Part shown: positions 1 through 9,001 of the stretch, in pieces | How the letters are laid out: the number at the start of each line of letters is the position of its first letter | Numbering within the stretch: the first letter of the stretch is position 1 | Assembly: GCA_016350165.1 (NCBI GenBank) | Contig: CP066225.1 | Location: 3,162,001-3,226,000 of the forward strand | Source: Planctomycetota bacterium | GTDB lineage: Bacteria > Planctomycetota > Phycisphaerae > Phycisphaerales > Phycisphaeraceae | Reading direction: 5' to 3' | DNA length: 64,000 bases | Made by a program: the position numbers and the translations under genes | Notes under the pieces: model-generated | The model's input: the letters and a program-made list of their open reading frames with translations, nothing else | Told to the model about the DNA's origin: nothing | The model's database searches: none

Positions 1-1007
1 TCCTCAACGCCATGACCCGGTGCAGTGTGAACCATGCCGGTGCCGTCTTCGAGAGTAACGTACTCTGCATGAACAACAGGGCAAACTTTGTTCGTAAGTG
101 GCTGCTTGTATTTTAGGCCGAGCAGCTCAGTGCCTTTGAATGTTTCGATTGGCTCGGCATCTTCAACACCACCAGCTGCGAGCACTTTCTTTGCTAGTTC
201 AAGAGCGACGATGGCTGTACCGCCGTTTGGTAGTTTGAACTTACCGTACTCATAACGTTCATGAACAGCGACAGCCATATTTGCAGGTAATGTCCAAGGC
301 GTCGTTGTCCAGATCATTAAATATTCGTTCTCTTTGCCTTCAATCTCAAAGTTTACGAATACCGATGTGTCTTCACGGTCATAGTACTCAAGCTCAGCGT
401 CTGCGAGGGCAGTCTGGTTCTCCACCGACCAGTGGACCGGCTTCAGTGCACGGTAAACCAAGCCTTTCTCAACCAAACCTGCAAAGACATTGATTACACC
501 CTGCTCATACTGCGGCAGCATGGTCAGATACGGATCATCATAATCAGCCATCGTCAATAGACGCTGCATCTGACCTTTTTGTAGCTTCACAAACTTCTCA
601 GCATACGTCTTACACTTGCGGCGGATCTGGATCGGCTCAAGCTCTTTCGCTTTCTCTCCTAAATCCTGCATCACCTTGTGCTCGATTGGTAGGCCGTGGC
701 AGTCCCAGCCTGGGGTATAAGGTGTGTCAAAGCCCATCATCGTGCGGCTTCTGACAACCAAATCCTTCAGCACTTTGTTGAGCATGTGGCCGAGGTGAAT
801 ATTCCCATTGGCATACGGAGGACCATCATGAAAAACGAAGCCACCATTGGCATATTCTTTTTCACGAAGTTTGCCGTAGACATCCAACTTATCCCAACGC
901 TTTTGCGATGCTGGCTCATTCTGTACCAGATTCGCCTTCATTGAGAATGCTGTTTTAGGCAAGTTTAGTGTTTTCTTATAGTTACGTTTCTCTGCCTGCT
1001 CACTCAT
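1..1007 (-). CDS. ileS: Isoleucyl-tRNA synthetase, N-terminal part (runs off the window)
   Basis: Class I aminoacyl-tRNA synthetase that charges tRNA-Ile in the cytoplasm. About 335 N-terminal residues are inside the window; the rest lies before base 1. The N-terminus reads MSEQAEKRNYKKTLNLPKTA and is followed by the ATP-binding HIGH-type motif HLGH at about residues 71-74, in the context DGPPYANGNIHLGH. The start of the CP1 editing domain shows as TTTPWTLPAN near residue 235. The ATG at 1005-1007 gives the normal N-terminus of the family. The KMSKS loop and any C-terminal zinc site are outside the window. A terminator-like hairpin lies about 110 bases upstream in the leader. Identity is certain; completeness cannot be judged. 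Confidence 0.97.
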   Translation of the reverse strand, partial: MSEQAEKRNYKKTLNLPKTAFSMKANLVQNEPASQKRWDKLDVYGKLREKEYANGGFVFHDGPPYANGNIHLGHMLNKVLKDLVVRSRTMMGFDTPYTPGWDCHGLPIEHKVMQDLGEKAKELEPIQIRRKCKTYAEKFVKLQKGQMQRLLTMADYDDPYLTMLPQYEQGVINVFAGLVEKGLVYRALKPVHWSVENQTALADAELEYYDREDTSVFVNFEIEGKENEYLMIWTTTPWTLPANMAVAVHERYEYGKFKLPNGGTAIVALELAKKVLAAGGVEDAEPIETFKGTELLGLKYKQPLTNKVCPVVHAEYVTLEDGTGMVHTAPGHGVE

Positions 1008-2011
1008 AACCGATTCCTAATCATTTTATCTACGGGCATGGTTAGCCTCGCATGCTCATTCAAATCATATTCCCCAGACCCTTGATAGCCTTGATCGTGT
1101 CCCACAAACCATGGCTATTAAAAAACCCTGCTCTTAGGCAGGGGGTGACTGTTCGTATTAACGATCGCCGGCCCTGCCATCACGCAGCGCTAATAATAAT
1201 TTCAGCGATAATCGATATTTGTGTGTTCATGATTGAGCCAATCAGTATACCGATTTGCCTCATCTCGGCAAAATCAGCAGCCTACGCTCATGTCTACTAT
1301 CTCTATCGTCGTTTCATTCCAACACAGCCCCATTGCCAGTTAATTCTGCATTGAGGCGTTTGTTAGTGCCTCAAGATGATACCCTCAATCATTAATAAAT
1401 AGCAGATCAGCATTACGCTATTTAAAGGTTATGTACTTTAGTCTATATAGTTCCAGTTTGATCATTCAGGGTAAGTTTACGTGGCGAATCAATCTGCCAT
1501 GCAACGAGGTTTTTATTTTGTTTAGAGGTTTGCTATCCGCTTGGTTTGTTTGAAATTTTGATCAAAATCAGCGTATTCAATCTCACGAGAGTCTGAATCT
1601 CAACCCATTAGTGCGTAAAACTACGGTTTAGTTGGAGCTACTCCAATAGTTTCATCATAATTTCTATTGGTTAGGTTAACATTCTGTGCTTTCATATCTT
1701 TTTTTGAATATCTCTTTGCAGGAACAATAGATACAGCATTTCATATGTCATAAATCGCAAATTTTACGTGTGTTTTTATATCACCAATGAGGAAACGCTG
1801 AGAGGAATGGCTAAAAACCTCACTTTTATTGGACGAGAGTACAAAAAAATTAAGTACAACCACTTATAAATGTCGATAAAGACACGTAATTAAGTGGACC
1901 TCTATTTTCCGGGTTGAGTGTGGACGTATTTGTTCCAGTTCATTCGCCAATCGGCGGTTCGCCAAACATGTAAATCCCTGTTCTTTCGGTACTTATTAGG
2001 AGAAACCGAAC
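1008..2011. other. Intergenic region between divergent ileS and the autotransporter gene
   Basis: About 1 kb without a convincing gene. It must hold the promoters of both divergent genes. Besides the leader hairpin at 1118-1143 there is an inverted repeat CCACTTA (1860-1866) / TAAGTGG (1891-1897) enclosing a second small stem TGTC/GACA (1871-1884). This lies about 115 bases before the autotransporter start and could be an operator or a 5' UTR structure. The autotransporter ribosome binding site AGGAG is at 1998-2002, nine bases before its ATG. The open frame at 1052-1354 has no binding site and no protein-like character. Confidence 0.5.
1118..1143 (-). terminator. Terminator-like hairpin in the ileS leader
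   Basis: Read on the minus strand there is a perfect 6-bp stem, CCCTGC ... GCAGGG, with a 6-base loop, followed by a T run (complement of 1118-1125). It points toward ileS and sits about 110 bases before its start codon. It could end an upstream minus-strand transcript or act as a leader attenuator. I looked for the conserved T-box sequence next to it and did not find one. Confidence 0.5.
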
Positions 2012-5000
2012 ATGCTATCTTATAAGCATTATTCTACAGCAGCCCTGTTAGCTGCTTTCACAGCCATGTCTGCTGTGCCACGCTTGCATGCTACAGATCT
2101 CACAGTCGATAGCTCAACCAGCACGACTGTCTCTGTAGCTACAGGTGATACAGTGACGGTTGGTGCGGCTGACGCAGATGTCGTCATTGAAGATTCCGCC
2201 ATTACACCTCTTGTTCAAGTCGGAACTCTAGGCGGCCCGACTGCTGCAACCGACATCACAATTGACCAAGACGGCAGCGTAACGTTCTCCAGTAGTGCAA
2301 CTACAGGTGATGTTCTGCTCTATGACGCGACCATTAATGGCAATACAAACTTCGCAGTTGATATTGCTGATGGCAAAACCATCACATACACAGCCAACGG
2401 TACAGATGGTACTGCAACTGTCGTCGCAGCTGGTGATGCTGGTGTTGTTCTGACACTTGGCGACGGTTCTTCAATCTTTGTCAATGCAACATCAGGTAAA
2501 GCATACGCCATCGTTAGTGCTGAAAACGTCGATTCATCCGCAACTGGTGTAACAGGTACGATCTCAGCAATCGGTAAAGCTGAAGCTAAAGCAATTGATG
2601 CTGCTGGCACAGTAAATACTGGTGATGTATCTGGCGTAATCAAAGCAGAAGCAGAAGATGCTGCCGCAGCAATCGAAGCTGACGGTGCAATCACTGTAGG
2701 TGCTCTTGCAGATGGTGCTGAAATCAGCGCAACTGCACAGACAACCGCACAAGCAATTGCTGGCGGTGCTGCAATTACAGTCGGTGATATTGCAGATAAT
2801 GCAGTCATCAAAGCAATCGCTAATGGTGAAGCTGCTGGCGATGCATACGCAATCATCAATTCATCCGCAGCTAAAATTACTGTCGGTGCTGTTGCTGGCG
2901 ATATCACCGCTCAGGGTGTTGATAACGCAAAAGCGATTAGCAGTGACGGCGAAGTTGAAGTTGGTGATGTATCTGGAAATATCACTGCAGCAGCAAAAAA
3001 TGCAACAGCTATTCAAGCAGTAGATGCACTTCAAATTGGTAATGTGACTGGCCAAATTGCAGCCAACGGTGTTGATTCTGCAATCGCTGTCACCGGTGCA
3101 AATGTTGTAACAGTTGGTGATATCGAAGCTGACGCTGCGATTTCTGCAACTGCAACAGGCGAAACAAGTGTTGCAAGTGCAATCGAAGCTTCGACTGCAC
3201 AAAAACTGACAGTTGGAAAAGTAGATGGCACAATTGCTGCTTCTGCTGGTCATCAAGTCGCAGCTATCAGTGGTGAAGGTGATGTCGAAGTTGGTATTAC
3301 AAACAATATCTCTGGTGTCATCCAAGCAGTAGCAACCGCAGATAACGGCGAAGCAGAAGCAATCTATGGTGCTGGCGTAATTGATCTCGGCAATCTCACA
3401 GATAGTGCAAAGATCACCGCCTCTGGTGCAGCATTTGCAAAAGCAATCTCTGGTAAAGACGCAATCACTGTTGGCGGTATTGCAGAAGATGCAGATATTA
3501 TCGCGATTTCAACAGGTGATAATGGTGCAGCTGCCGCAATCGTTACCGACGGTGCTGCAAAGATCACTGTTGGTGATGTTGCAGGCGACATTTCCGCAAT
3601 GGGTGGAAATGCTGTCGGTATTAGCGGCGGTGGGGAAGTCGAAATCGGTGCTGTTTCAGGCAACATCACTGCAATCGCTTCCGCAGAAGATGCACTCGCA
3701 AAAGCAGTATATGCAAACGACGTTCTTACCTTGGGTGATGTCTCTGGCAATATTATCGCATCAGGTGATAAAGCAATTGCAATCAGTGGTGATGACGCTG
3801 TTACTACTGGTGAAATTTCTGGCACAATCTCCGCTACTGGTGAAGATTTCGCAAACGCGATCTACTCTCAGGGCGCATTGAGCACGACTATCTCAGGTAC
3901 AGTATCCGCTACAGTTACAGACGAAAACGGCGTTGCTGCTGCTATCTCAACTGTCGAATACAAAGACTTGGGCGGCGGCACAATGGGTTGGGATACCGCT
4001 AACTCAGGTGTTAATAATGATTCAGTTATTTTGAGTCAAGGCGCAAATGTCATCGGCGATATCCGTCTTGGACAGGGTGCAGATACCGTGACTTTCAACG
4101 GTTCAGGCTCATATGACTACTCAATGTTTGACGTTGAAAATGTTGCTGTCAACGCAACTGCTGTAACCATCGCTGAATTCGCAACGATGACGGAAGAAGA
4201 AAAGAGTGCTGCAATCCTCGGTGCTGTCAGTGAAGACAATACTTGGACACTCTCCAAAGACGCAGAAATCACTCAGCTCGATGTTAACTCTGGTTTCCTC
4301 AAAGTTGGTGGTACAATCACCGCTTCTGGTGCAGCAAACATCGCTGCAGGTGCTGGTGTTATCTTCGAATTGACCGACGAAACCAAGATCGTTGCTAATG
4401 ATGTAACTCTTGGTGATGATTCATTCATCGTTGCTAAGCAAGGTGAAATGCTCGTTGGTGATAAGACATACGAAGTAATCACATCAACAAATGCAATTAC
4501 TGACAATGGCGTTGAATACGCAATCGAAGACTATAAAGTTGCTGATTCTGTCTTGGTTGACTACGAACTCGTAGCTGCTGAAACTGATCCTGAGAAGAAG
4601 GTTCAGATTAAAGCAACCTACAAAGGCATGGATAGCGTCATCGATGGCGGCGGTAACGGCTTAGATGCTGCTAATTCATTCGAAGGTGTTGCTCAGCACG
4701 CTGACGCTTCTCAGGAAGTTAAAGATGTCATGACCTCACTTCAGAATATAACATCCAAAGGCGAACTCAACGCAGCAGTTAAGAAGCTATCGCCAGAAGG
4801 TTCACTCGCAGTTGCAAACGCATCTGTAGCAGCAGCTTCAGGTTTCTCAAACCAAATGGCTTCACGTTCAGGTTCAGTTGGTGTAACAAGCTTTGCTTCA
4901 GCTGACAGCAACGATGCTTACCCACTCATGTTCTCAGGCCCTTCATTCCGCGATGAAAACGGCTACGAAGCATGGACTTCTGCATATGGTCAGAAGACCG

Positions 5001-5776
5001 ATCAAGATGACAACGATGGTGTTGCAGGTTTTGAATCAGACATTTTTGGTACAGTCGTCGGCATTGACCGCATGAACGATAACTTCCTCGCAGGTGTCGC
5101 TCTCGGTTATGCAACTGCTGATATTGATACCAACAATAATCTTGGTTCAACTGATCTTGACGCTCTTTCACTCGGTGCATACTTCGCATATGCTCCATCC
5201 GAAATTAAGTTTGAAGGTGGCGTCGTATACACTTACGGTCAAGCTGATTTCTCACGAAATACACTCTCAGGCACAGCCGAAGCTGACGATGTTAGCTCAT
5301 ACGCTTTCACACCATACTTTGGTGCAAGCTATGACCTCATCTCTAAAGATGGCCGTCTGACTCTCTCACCTAACGCCAAACTTTCTTACACCTACTTCAA
5401 CCAAGATGGTTACAAAGAAAAAGGCGCTGGCGGACTCTCACTTGACGTTGATTCGTTCCACAACGATATCGTCACCGGTACCATCGGAATCACAAGTGCA
5501 TACAAACTTGATGAAACAATCACACTCAACGGCCTCGTCGCTCTGAAGTACGACTTCTCAAACGACGCTGCTGAAGTAGATTCAATTTTCCTTGCACCTG
5601 GTGCAACGCCATTCACATCCAAAGGTCTCGAAACCGACAAGACTGCAATCGAACTCGGTGCAGGCTTTGATTGGAAGATCAGTGATAAGCTTAAAGCATC
5701 ATGTGACTACACATATGAGCATCGTGACAGCTCCGAGTCCGAAACGCTCACCGTTGGCCTCAACCTCCTCTTCTAG
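2012..5776 (+). CDS. Autotransporter (type Va) with long repetitive passenger
   Basis: Predicted secreted surface protein of 1254 residues. A Sec signal peptide (about residues 1-27, cut after RLHA) is followed by an Ala/Gly/Val/Thr-rich passenger. From about residue 175 to 645 the passenger is built of some 15-17 imperfect repeats of 22-35 residues with the core VGDVSGNITA (variants VGAVAGDITA, VGDIADNAVIKA, LGNLTDSAKITA), as expected for a beta-helix. A linker with GDIRLGQGADTVTF follows. The last ~275 residues, from about 980, alternate aromatic and polar residues and end in VGLNLLF, typical of the autotransporter beta-barrel. AGGAG nine bases upstream supports the start. A rho-independent terminator follows, so it is monocistronic. 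Cysteine is almost absent. The substrate or binding partner is unknown. Confidence 0.88.
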   Translation: MLSYKHYSTAALLAAFTAMSAVPRLHATDLTVDSSTSTTVSVATGDTVTVGAADADVVIEDSAITPLVQVGTLGGPTAATDITIDQDGSVTFSSSATTGDVLLYDATINGNTNFAVDIADGKTITYTANGTDGTATVVAAGDAGVVLTLGDGSSIFVNATSGKAYAIVSAENVDSSATGVTGTISAIGKAEAKAIDAAGTVNTGDVSGVIKAEAEDAAAAIEADGAITVGALADGAEISATAQTTAQAIAGGAAITVGDIADNAVIKAIANGEAAGDAYAIINSSAAKITVGAVAGDITAQGVDNAKAISSDGEVEVGDVSGNITAAAKNATAIQAVDALQIGNVTGQIAANGVDSAIAVTGANVVTVGDIEADAAISATATGETSVASAIEASTAQKLTVGKVDGTIAASAGHQVAAISGEGDVEVGITNNISGVIQAVATADNGEAEAIYGAGVIDLGNLTDSAKITASGAAFAKAISGKDAITVGGIAEDADIIAISTGDNGAAAAIVTDGAAKITVGDVAGDISAMGGNAVGISGGGEVEIGAVSGNITAIASAEDALAKAVYANDVLTLGDVSGNIIASGDKAIAISGDDAVTTGEISGTISATGEDFANAIYSQGALSTTISGTVSATVTDENGVAAAISTVEYKDLGGGTMGWDTANSGVNNDSVILSQGANVIGDIRLGQGADTVTFNGSGSYDYSMFDVENVAVNATAVTIAEFATMTEEEKSAAILGAVSEDNTWTLSKDAEITQLDVNSGFLKVGGTITASGAANIAAGAGVIFELTDETKIVANDVTLGDDSFIVAKQGEMLVGDKTYEVITSTNAITDNGVEYAIEDYKVADSVLVDYELVAAETDPEKKVQIKATYKGMDSVIDGGGNGLDAANSFEGVAQHADASQEVKDVMTSLQNITSKGELNAAVKKLSPEGSLAVANASVAAASGFSNQMASRSGSVGVTSFASADSNDAYPLMFSGPSFRDENGYEAWTSAYGQKTDQDDNDGVAGFESDIFGTVVGIDRMNDNFLAGVALGYATADIDTNNNLGSTDLDALSLGAYFAYAPSEIKFEGGVVYTYGQADFSRNTLSGTAEADDVSSYAFTPYFGASYDLISKDGRLTLSPNAKLSYTYFNQDGYKEKGAGGLSLDVDSFHNDIVTGTIGITSAYKLDETITLNGLVALKYDFSNDAAEVDSIFLAPGATPFTSKGLETDKTAIELGAGFDWKISDKLKASCDYTYEHRDSSESETLTVGLNLLF

Positions 5777-5803
5777 TTTCAAAATTGAAACGTCAATAAA
5801 GAC

Positions 5804-5841
5804 AGCGATCAGGGCTTTCCCAAGCTCTGATCGCTTTTTTG
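5804..5841 (+). terminator. Rho-independent terminator of the autotransporter gene
   Basis: Stem AGCGATCAG (5804-5812) / CTGATCGCT (5827-5835) with a T run to 5840, 28 bases after the stop codon. Confidence 0.9.
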
Positions 5842-5874
5842 TTAAACGCACTTCTTCCCGTATTCGCTTGTTCT

Positions 5875-6231
5875 CTATTTCATTTCAGTTTTTGGATCAG
5901 CCGAAATTTTCTTCTCTTTCTTAATACTTGGTTCAGGCTTCGTTGCACAAGTGCAGTTTTTGCATTCGCAACACGGACATGTCACACGCGTTTTGACTTT
6001 ACCTGTCGCTTTATCGACTGTTTTCACAGTTTTTTCAGGACACATACAAGGATCACACGTACAACAAGTACATGCCATGATATTGACCTTTGAACCTGTT
6101 CCAATTTTGTCAGATTTAGGCGCAGCACATCCACTTACAGCACCGGTGATGACAATTAAAAGCAATAACATCAAGATTAACCAAACGCATCTTGCAAAAA
6201 AAACAAGGCAGACTGAGGTAGCCTTCGACAT
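5875..6231 (-). CDS. Small lipoprotein with duplicated cysteine cluster
   Basis: 118-residue predicted lipoprotein of unknown function. The start at 6231 (MSKATS) is chosen because GGGGAGG (6239-6245) lies just upstream; an upstream in-frame ATG would add 15 residues. One hydrophobic segment (about 16-29) precedes a lipobox-like AVSGC, with Cys35 the likely lipidated residue. The mature part has two clusters with exactly the same spacing, C-x-C-C-x-C-x-x-C-x-C, at residues 54-64 (CTCCTCDPCMC) and 85-95 (CPCCECKNCTC), joined by a Lys/Thr-rich linker and followed by a Lys-rich tail. Twelve Cys in about 40 residues resembles a metallothionein or a disulfide-knotted mini-domain. Metal binding is inference; I do not recognise the family. 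It faces the autotransporter gene tail to tail. Confidence 0.75.
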   Translation of the reverse strand: MSKATSVCLVFFARCVWLILMLLLLIVITGAVSGCAAPKSDKIGTGSKVNIMACTCCTCDPCMCPEKTVKTVDKATGKVKTRVTCPCCECKNCTCATKPEPSIKKEKKISADPKTEMK

Positions 6232-6599
6232 GAAGAATCCTCCCCTTTTTAAAATCATTCGATTGCCAAACAACATGCTGGACCCTGACGATATTTAATA
6301 CCCCTTGAATAACAGCGAATCGCCGCAGCCACAAGTTGATATAAACCTGTAACTGCAGCGATTTAGCCGTCCCAATCCGGGATATATGAGCATTGCACAA
6401 GTATGCATCTGCTCTGAAACATGCTCCTTTCATCTCAATACTCAACCTCTATAGGCTTCTCCTTCACGCATCACTCTATTCCTCTTCAATATCTTTCTCC
6501 GTTACCTTCAACCCAAACCGCCCCGTATTCATCCAACTACCACCGCAATCATACATCTACATCATCTAACCCTGCGTTAGATATATGCAAACGAAGCTT

Positions 6600-6710
6600 G
6601 GTGTATGCAGCATGATTGGTGCCGCTAAGTGCGGAAAAGTGCGACATCCAATCATGCGCATACGATTCCTTTGTCTCACGGGAGCATTGTGATCAAAAGG
6701 AATATTTTTT
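6600..6710 (+). ncRNA. Candidate small structured RNA with its own terminator
   Basis: Two consecutive hairpins lie between genes. The first has a perfect 10-bp stem, GCATGATTGG (6610-6619) / CCAATCATGC (6648-6657), and an inner stem CCGC/GCGG (6622-6634). The second has ATTCCTTT (6665-6672) / AAAGGAAT (6696-6703) with inner TCAC/GTGA, followed directly by ATTTTTT (to 6710), as in a rho-independent terminator. No open frame explains them. A 5' end near 6590-6605 is a guess; no clear promoter was identified. It could also be a leader or attenuator remnant. The family is not recognised. Confidence 0.45.
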
Positions 6711-6785
6711 CCTTAACCGTGCGAGGATTTAGCGTAATTGAATATCTTTCATCCACAGTAAGTCGGGGTCACATCAAACAAAAAA

Positions 6786-6827
6786 AGACTTTCAGCTACG
6801 CCTAAGCGAAGCTGTAAAGTCTTTTTG
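6786..6827. terminator. Bidirectional terminator-like hairpin
   Basis: GACTTtCAGCtaCGC and GCGaaGCTGtAAAGTC (arms from 6787 and ending at 6821) pair around a short loop, with an A run before and a T run after. It can therefore work on either strand: for the small lipoprotein gene at 7016-7219 read leftward, or for a transcript from 6600 read rightward. Confidence 0.7.
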
Positions 6828-7015
6828 CTTTTATGATCTCGTTACTGTACATATCCATCACGCACCACCTGGAGGGATATTTACATGCGCATTGCACGCA
6901 GTATCATTTTGAGTATTCAATTTGCTTAAGTCACATTGCATCACTCAAACAAATCAAACATATTGTCAGCTATTTACCAGTTATACTGGTTTATAAAAGC
7001 CTAAACGATAGACAA

Positions 7016-7219
7016 TTAATAACGGGACTTATTGTCCTTCTTCTTGTCTTCGTCTTTTTTCTTTTCATCTTCCATCTTCTTGTCGTTATCCTTCTTATCT
7101 TCGTCTTTTTGAACCTTCTTGTCTTTGTCATCAGTGTCTTGGTCAGCTGCGCAACCAACTGAGAATGCAAAGGCGCCGCAAAGCAGCCCAGCGCAAAGTA
7201 ATGTTAGTAAATTCTTCAT
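7016..7219 (-). CDS. Very small lipoprotein with Lys/Asp-rich tail
   Basis: 67 residues: a hydrophobic signal (about 1-19), a lipobox-like FSVGC with Cys23 as the likely lipidated residue, then a tail made almost wholly of Lys, Asp and Glu (KDKKVQKDEDKKDNDKK type). The tail is low-complexity and predicted disordered. It may be an outer-membrane or periplasmic surface lipoprotein. No family is recognised. The AAAGGGAC sequence upstream gives a plausible ribosome binding site. The composition bias makes homology hard to judge, but the signal peptide and lipobox favour a real gene. Confidence 0.65.
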   Translation of the reverse strand: MKNLLTLLCAGLLCGAFAFSVGCAADQDTDDKDKKVQKDEDKKDNDKKMEDEKKKDEDKKKDNKSRY

Positions 7220-7456
7220 GGTATCGTCCCTTTAGATGTTTTCTTCGGCTGCCATCTACGGTACGTCGCAGCCATGTATTACAACATTCGGTTCAGATGT
7301 CTCGTCATATTTAAAAAGCTGTACAAACAATAAGTTATGGGCACAACAAAACAGTGTGATACCCTTCTTTGATACCAAATATAGAGAACATTACTCAGTT
7401 GCGTTTTGTATATTGCCCAGAGTTTCTACTAATAATCATGTGATTGGTGATATTTT

Positions 7457-8017
7457 CTATGTTTGGTTGTAAGACCCAAGTAATTCATACAAAGGGATAT
7501 GTATGCGATCAAAATCAGCAGTTGGAATGCTCACCGTCCCCCAAGATGCTGATCTTGTTTTCATATGCTTAACATAATCTTCCAATTTTACCGCTGACAT
7601 CGCATACCATCTCTCACGAAACTCAAACGTTTCCATGAACAAAGCGTCCGGCGGCTGAGTATCACACCAAAACAAAAACGCAAACACAGGTATAAAATTC
7701 TCACCAAAGATATGCGACCACTGTGTCAATCCCTTGATATCATCTTCAGTCACCCAGTTCTGTAATGACCGCCCTGTATTCGCAGCATGCTTACGGCCCT
7801 TAACGTCTATCAATAAGTTAGGTCCACATTCAGAATAAACCACAAAATCAAAACTCTTCAAATTAACCTTCGGCGATCCCTTCTTGCCAATCAATGATCG
7901 CTTCGCCTCATCAACCGAAATATGCGGAATCTTGTTCTCTCTCAAGAAATGTTCGAAAGCCAACTCATAGTGAAAGCGTCGTTGCATCGTTCGGAAAGCC
8001 CCATCATCCAAATGCAA
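7457..8017 (-). CDS. HYExAFE family protein
   Basis: 186-residue protein with the signature HYELAFE at about residues 16-22, which names a family mostly seen in planctomycetes. Further motifs (FDFVVY near residue 56, LLIDVKGR near residue 70) resemble the beta-strand Asp ... (D/E)-x-K core of restriction-like nuclease folds; a nuclease function is inference. There is no signal peptide or TM segment, so it should be cytoplasmic. It is divergent from the phospholipid operon, with about 220 bases between. The start at 8017 is the only ATG ahead of the signature. The C-terminus SYNQT is followed by a normal stop. The cellular role of the family is unknown to me. Confidence 0.82.
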   Translation of the reverse strand: MHLDDGAFRTMQRRFHYELAFEHFLRENKIPHISVDEAKRSLIGKKGSPKVNLKSFDFVVYSECGPNLLIDVKGRKHAANTGRSLQNWVTEDDIKGLTQWSHIFGENFIPVFAFLFWCDTQPPDALFMETFEFRERWYAMSAVKLEDYVKHMKTRSASWGTVSIPTADFDRIHIPLYELLGSYNQT

Positions 8018-8181
8018 AAATCAATACCCAAAATACTCATCACGTTGACCCGATTATAAGATCGCTATCACCCGCTGTGAATATAATTTGTAAATAAACA
8101 TCTATACTCAGACATCATTACGCTTTTTATGCGGTATCCGCCGCAATACACACAATACTGACTGGTTAGCCCACAATCTGT

Positions 8182-8197
8182 ACAATATGCGTATTGT
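8182..8197. promoter_or_regulatory. Inverted repeat upstream of the phospholipid operon
   Basis: ACAATA-TGCG-TATTGT, perfect 6-bp arms, 42 bases before the ATG at 8240 and in the region shared with the divergent HYExAFE gene. It has the form of an operator; the regulator is unknown. Confidence 0.4.
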
Positions 8198-8239
8198 TAC
8201 AGGCATTGCAATGGATAAGCAAAATTCACGGGGCCTTGT

Positions 8240-9001
8240 ATGAGTGATCAATATCCATCCAATCTCGATCAATCTTCCTTAGCTTCATCTAGTGAGTCTG
8301 ATCGTCGCCCCATCGCGACACGTCAAAAGCGATGGAGCCAAAAAACTTCCCACTTCTTATCACAAAAAAATATACAACCCAATCACATCTCAGTTTTGGG
8401 TGCTTGCTTCGGCATCGCTGCAGGTTGCCTCTTTGCATTCACGGGCTTCGCTCAATCAATCGAATATCTAAATATCTCTGCAGGCTCAATTGCCATGCGA
8501 TTATTATTCTTACTCGGTGCATGTTGTGTCCAATTCCGCCTACTCTGCAATATGTTTGATGGCATGGTCGCAATCGAACGGGGCATCAGTAGCCGCATCG
8601 GCGCAATCTTCAACGAAGTACCTGATCGCATCTCCGACATCGCCATTCTGGTTGGTCTCGGATATGCATACCAAAGTAGTCCCACTCTCGGTTACGTTGC
8701 CGCTATCATGGCAATCATGACCGCCTATATCAGAGTAATGGGAAAAGTCGCCGGCGGTGAGAAAATCCAACAGCATTTTTCAGGTTGGATGGACAAAAGC
8801 AAACGTATGTTCTTCGTCACCACCACAACTCTCTGGCTAGTCTTCATCCCCACAGATTGGTATTTCGAGTTTTACCACATAGGCATCATCGGATGGCTTC
8901 TCTTATTTATCCTTATTGGCTGTACCACAACATCCTTAAGAAGATTATTCCTCATCATGCGCGACTTGCGTGCAATTGATTTACAGGAGCGTAACTCATG
9001 A
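8240..9001 (+). CDS. CDP-alcohol phosphatidyltransferase family membrane protein
   Basis: 253-residue integral membrane enzyme expected to transfer a phosphatidyl group from CDP-diacylglycerol to an alcohol. The family motif is D-x2-D-G-x2-A-R-x8-G-x3-D-x3-D. Here, near residues 103-130, it reads N-M-F-DG-M-V-A-I-x8-G-x3-N-x3-D-x3-D. The first and third Asp are Asn and the Arg is Ile, so it is a divergent subfamily whose acceptor cannot be predicted. About five TM segments follow a polar N-terminus of some 45 residues. The stop overlaps the next start (8998) by four bases, so translation is probably coupled to the CdsA-like gene. This neighbourhood (phosphatidyltransferase, CdsA, acyltransferase) recalls the E. 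coli ynbAB type of locus and suggests a dedicated, non-housekeeping lipid product. Confidence 0.85.
   Translation: MSDQYPSNLDQSSLASSSESDRRPIATRQKRWSQKTSHFLSQKNIQPNHISVLGACFGIAAGCLFAFTGFAQSIEYLNISAGSIAMRLLFLLGACCVQFRLLCNMFDGMVAIERGISSRIGAIFNEVPDRISDIAILVGLGYAYQSSPTLGYVAAIMAIMTAYIRVMGKVAGGEKIQQHFSGWMDKSKRMFFVTTTTLWLVFIPTDWYFEFYHIGIIGWLLLFILIGCTTTSLRRLFLIMRDLRAIDLQERNS

Larger units (their letters stand above)
6232..7015. other. 784-base intergenic region with several hairpins
   Basis: No convincing protein gene. It contains the promoter side of the cysteine-rich lipoprotein gene, the candidate structured RNA at 6600-6710 and a strong hairpin at 6786-6827. The short open frames at 6421-6615 and 6833-7162 lack ribosome binding sites; the second is largely antisense to the small lipoprotein gene at 7016-7219. 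Confidence 0.5.

Noticed and set aside
1118-1500. T-box riboswitch for ileS
   Set aside because: The conserved T-box sequence and specifier stem could not be found on the minus strand.
2320-2907. 195-codon minus-strand frame in the autotransporter gene
   Set aside because: Mirror of the Ala/Gly repeats; no independent protein character.
2500-3950. Regular repeats that could be mistaken for a CRISPR array
   Set aside because: Repeats are imperfect, in frame, and encode the passenger domain; there are no constant direct repeats with unique spacers.
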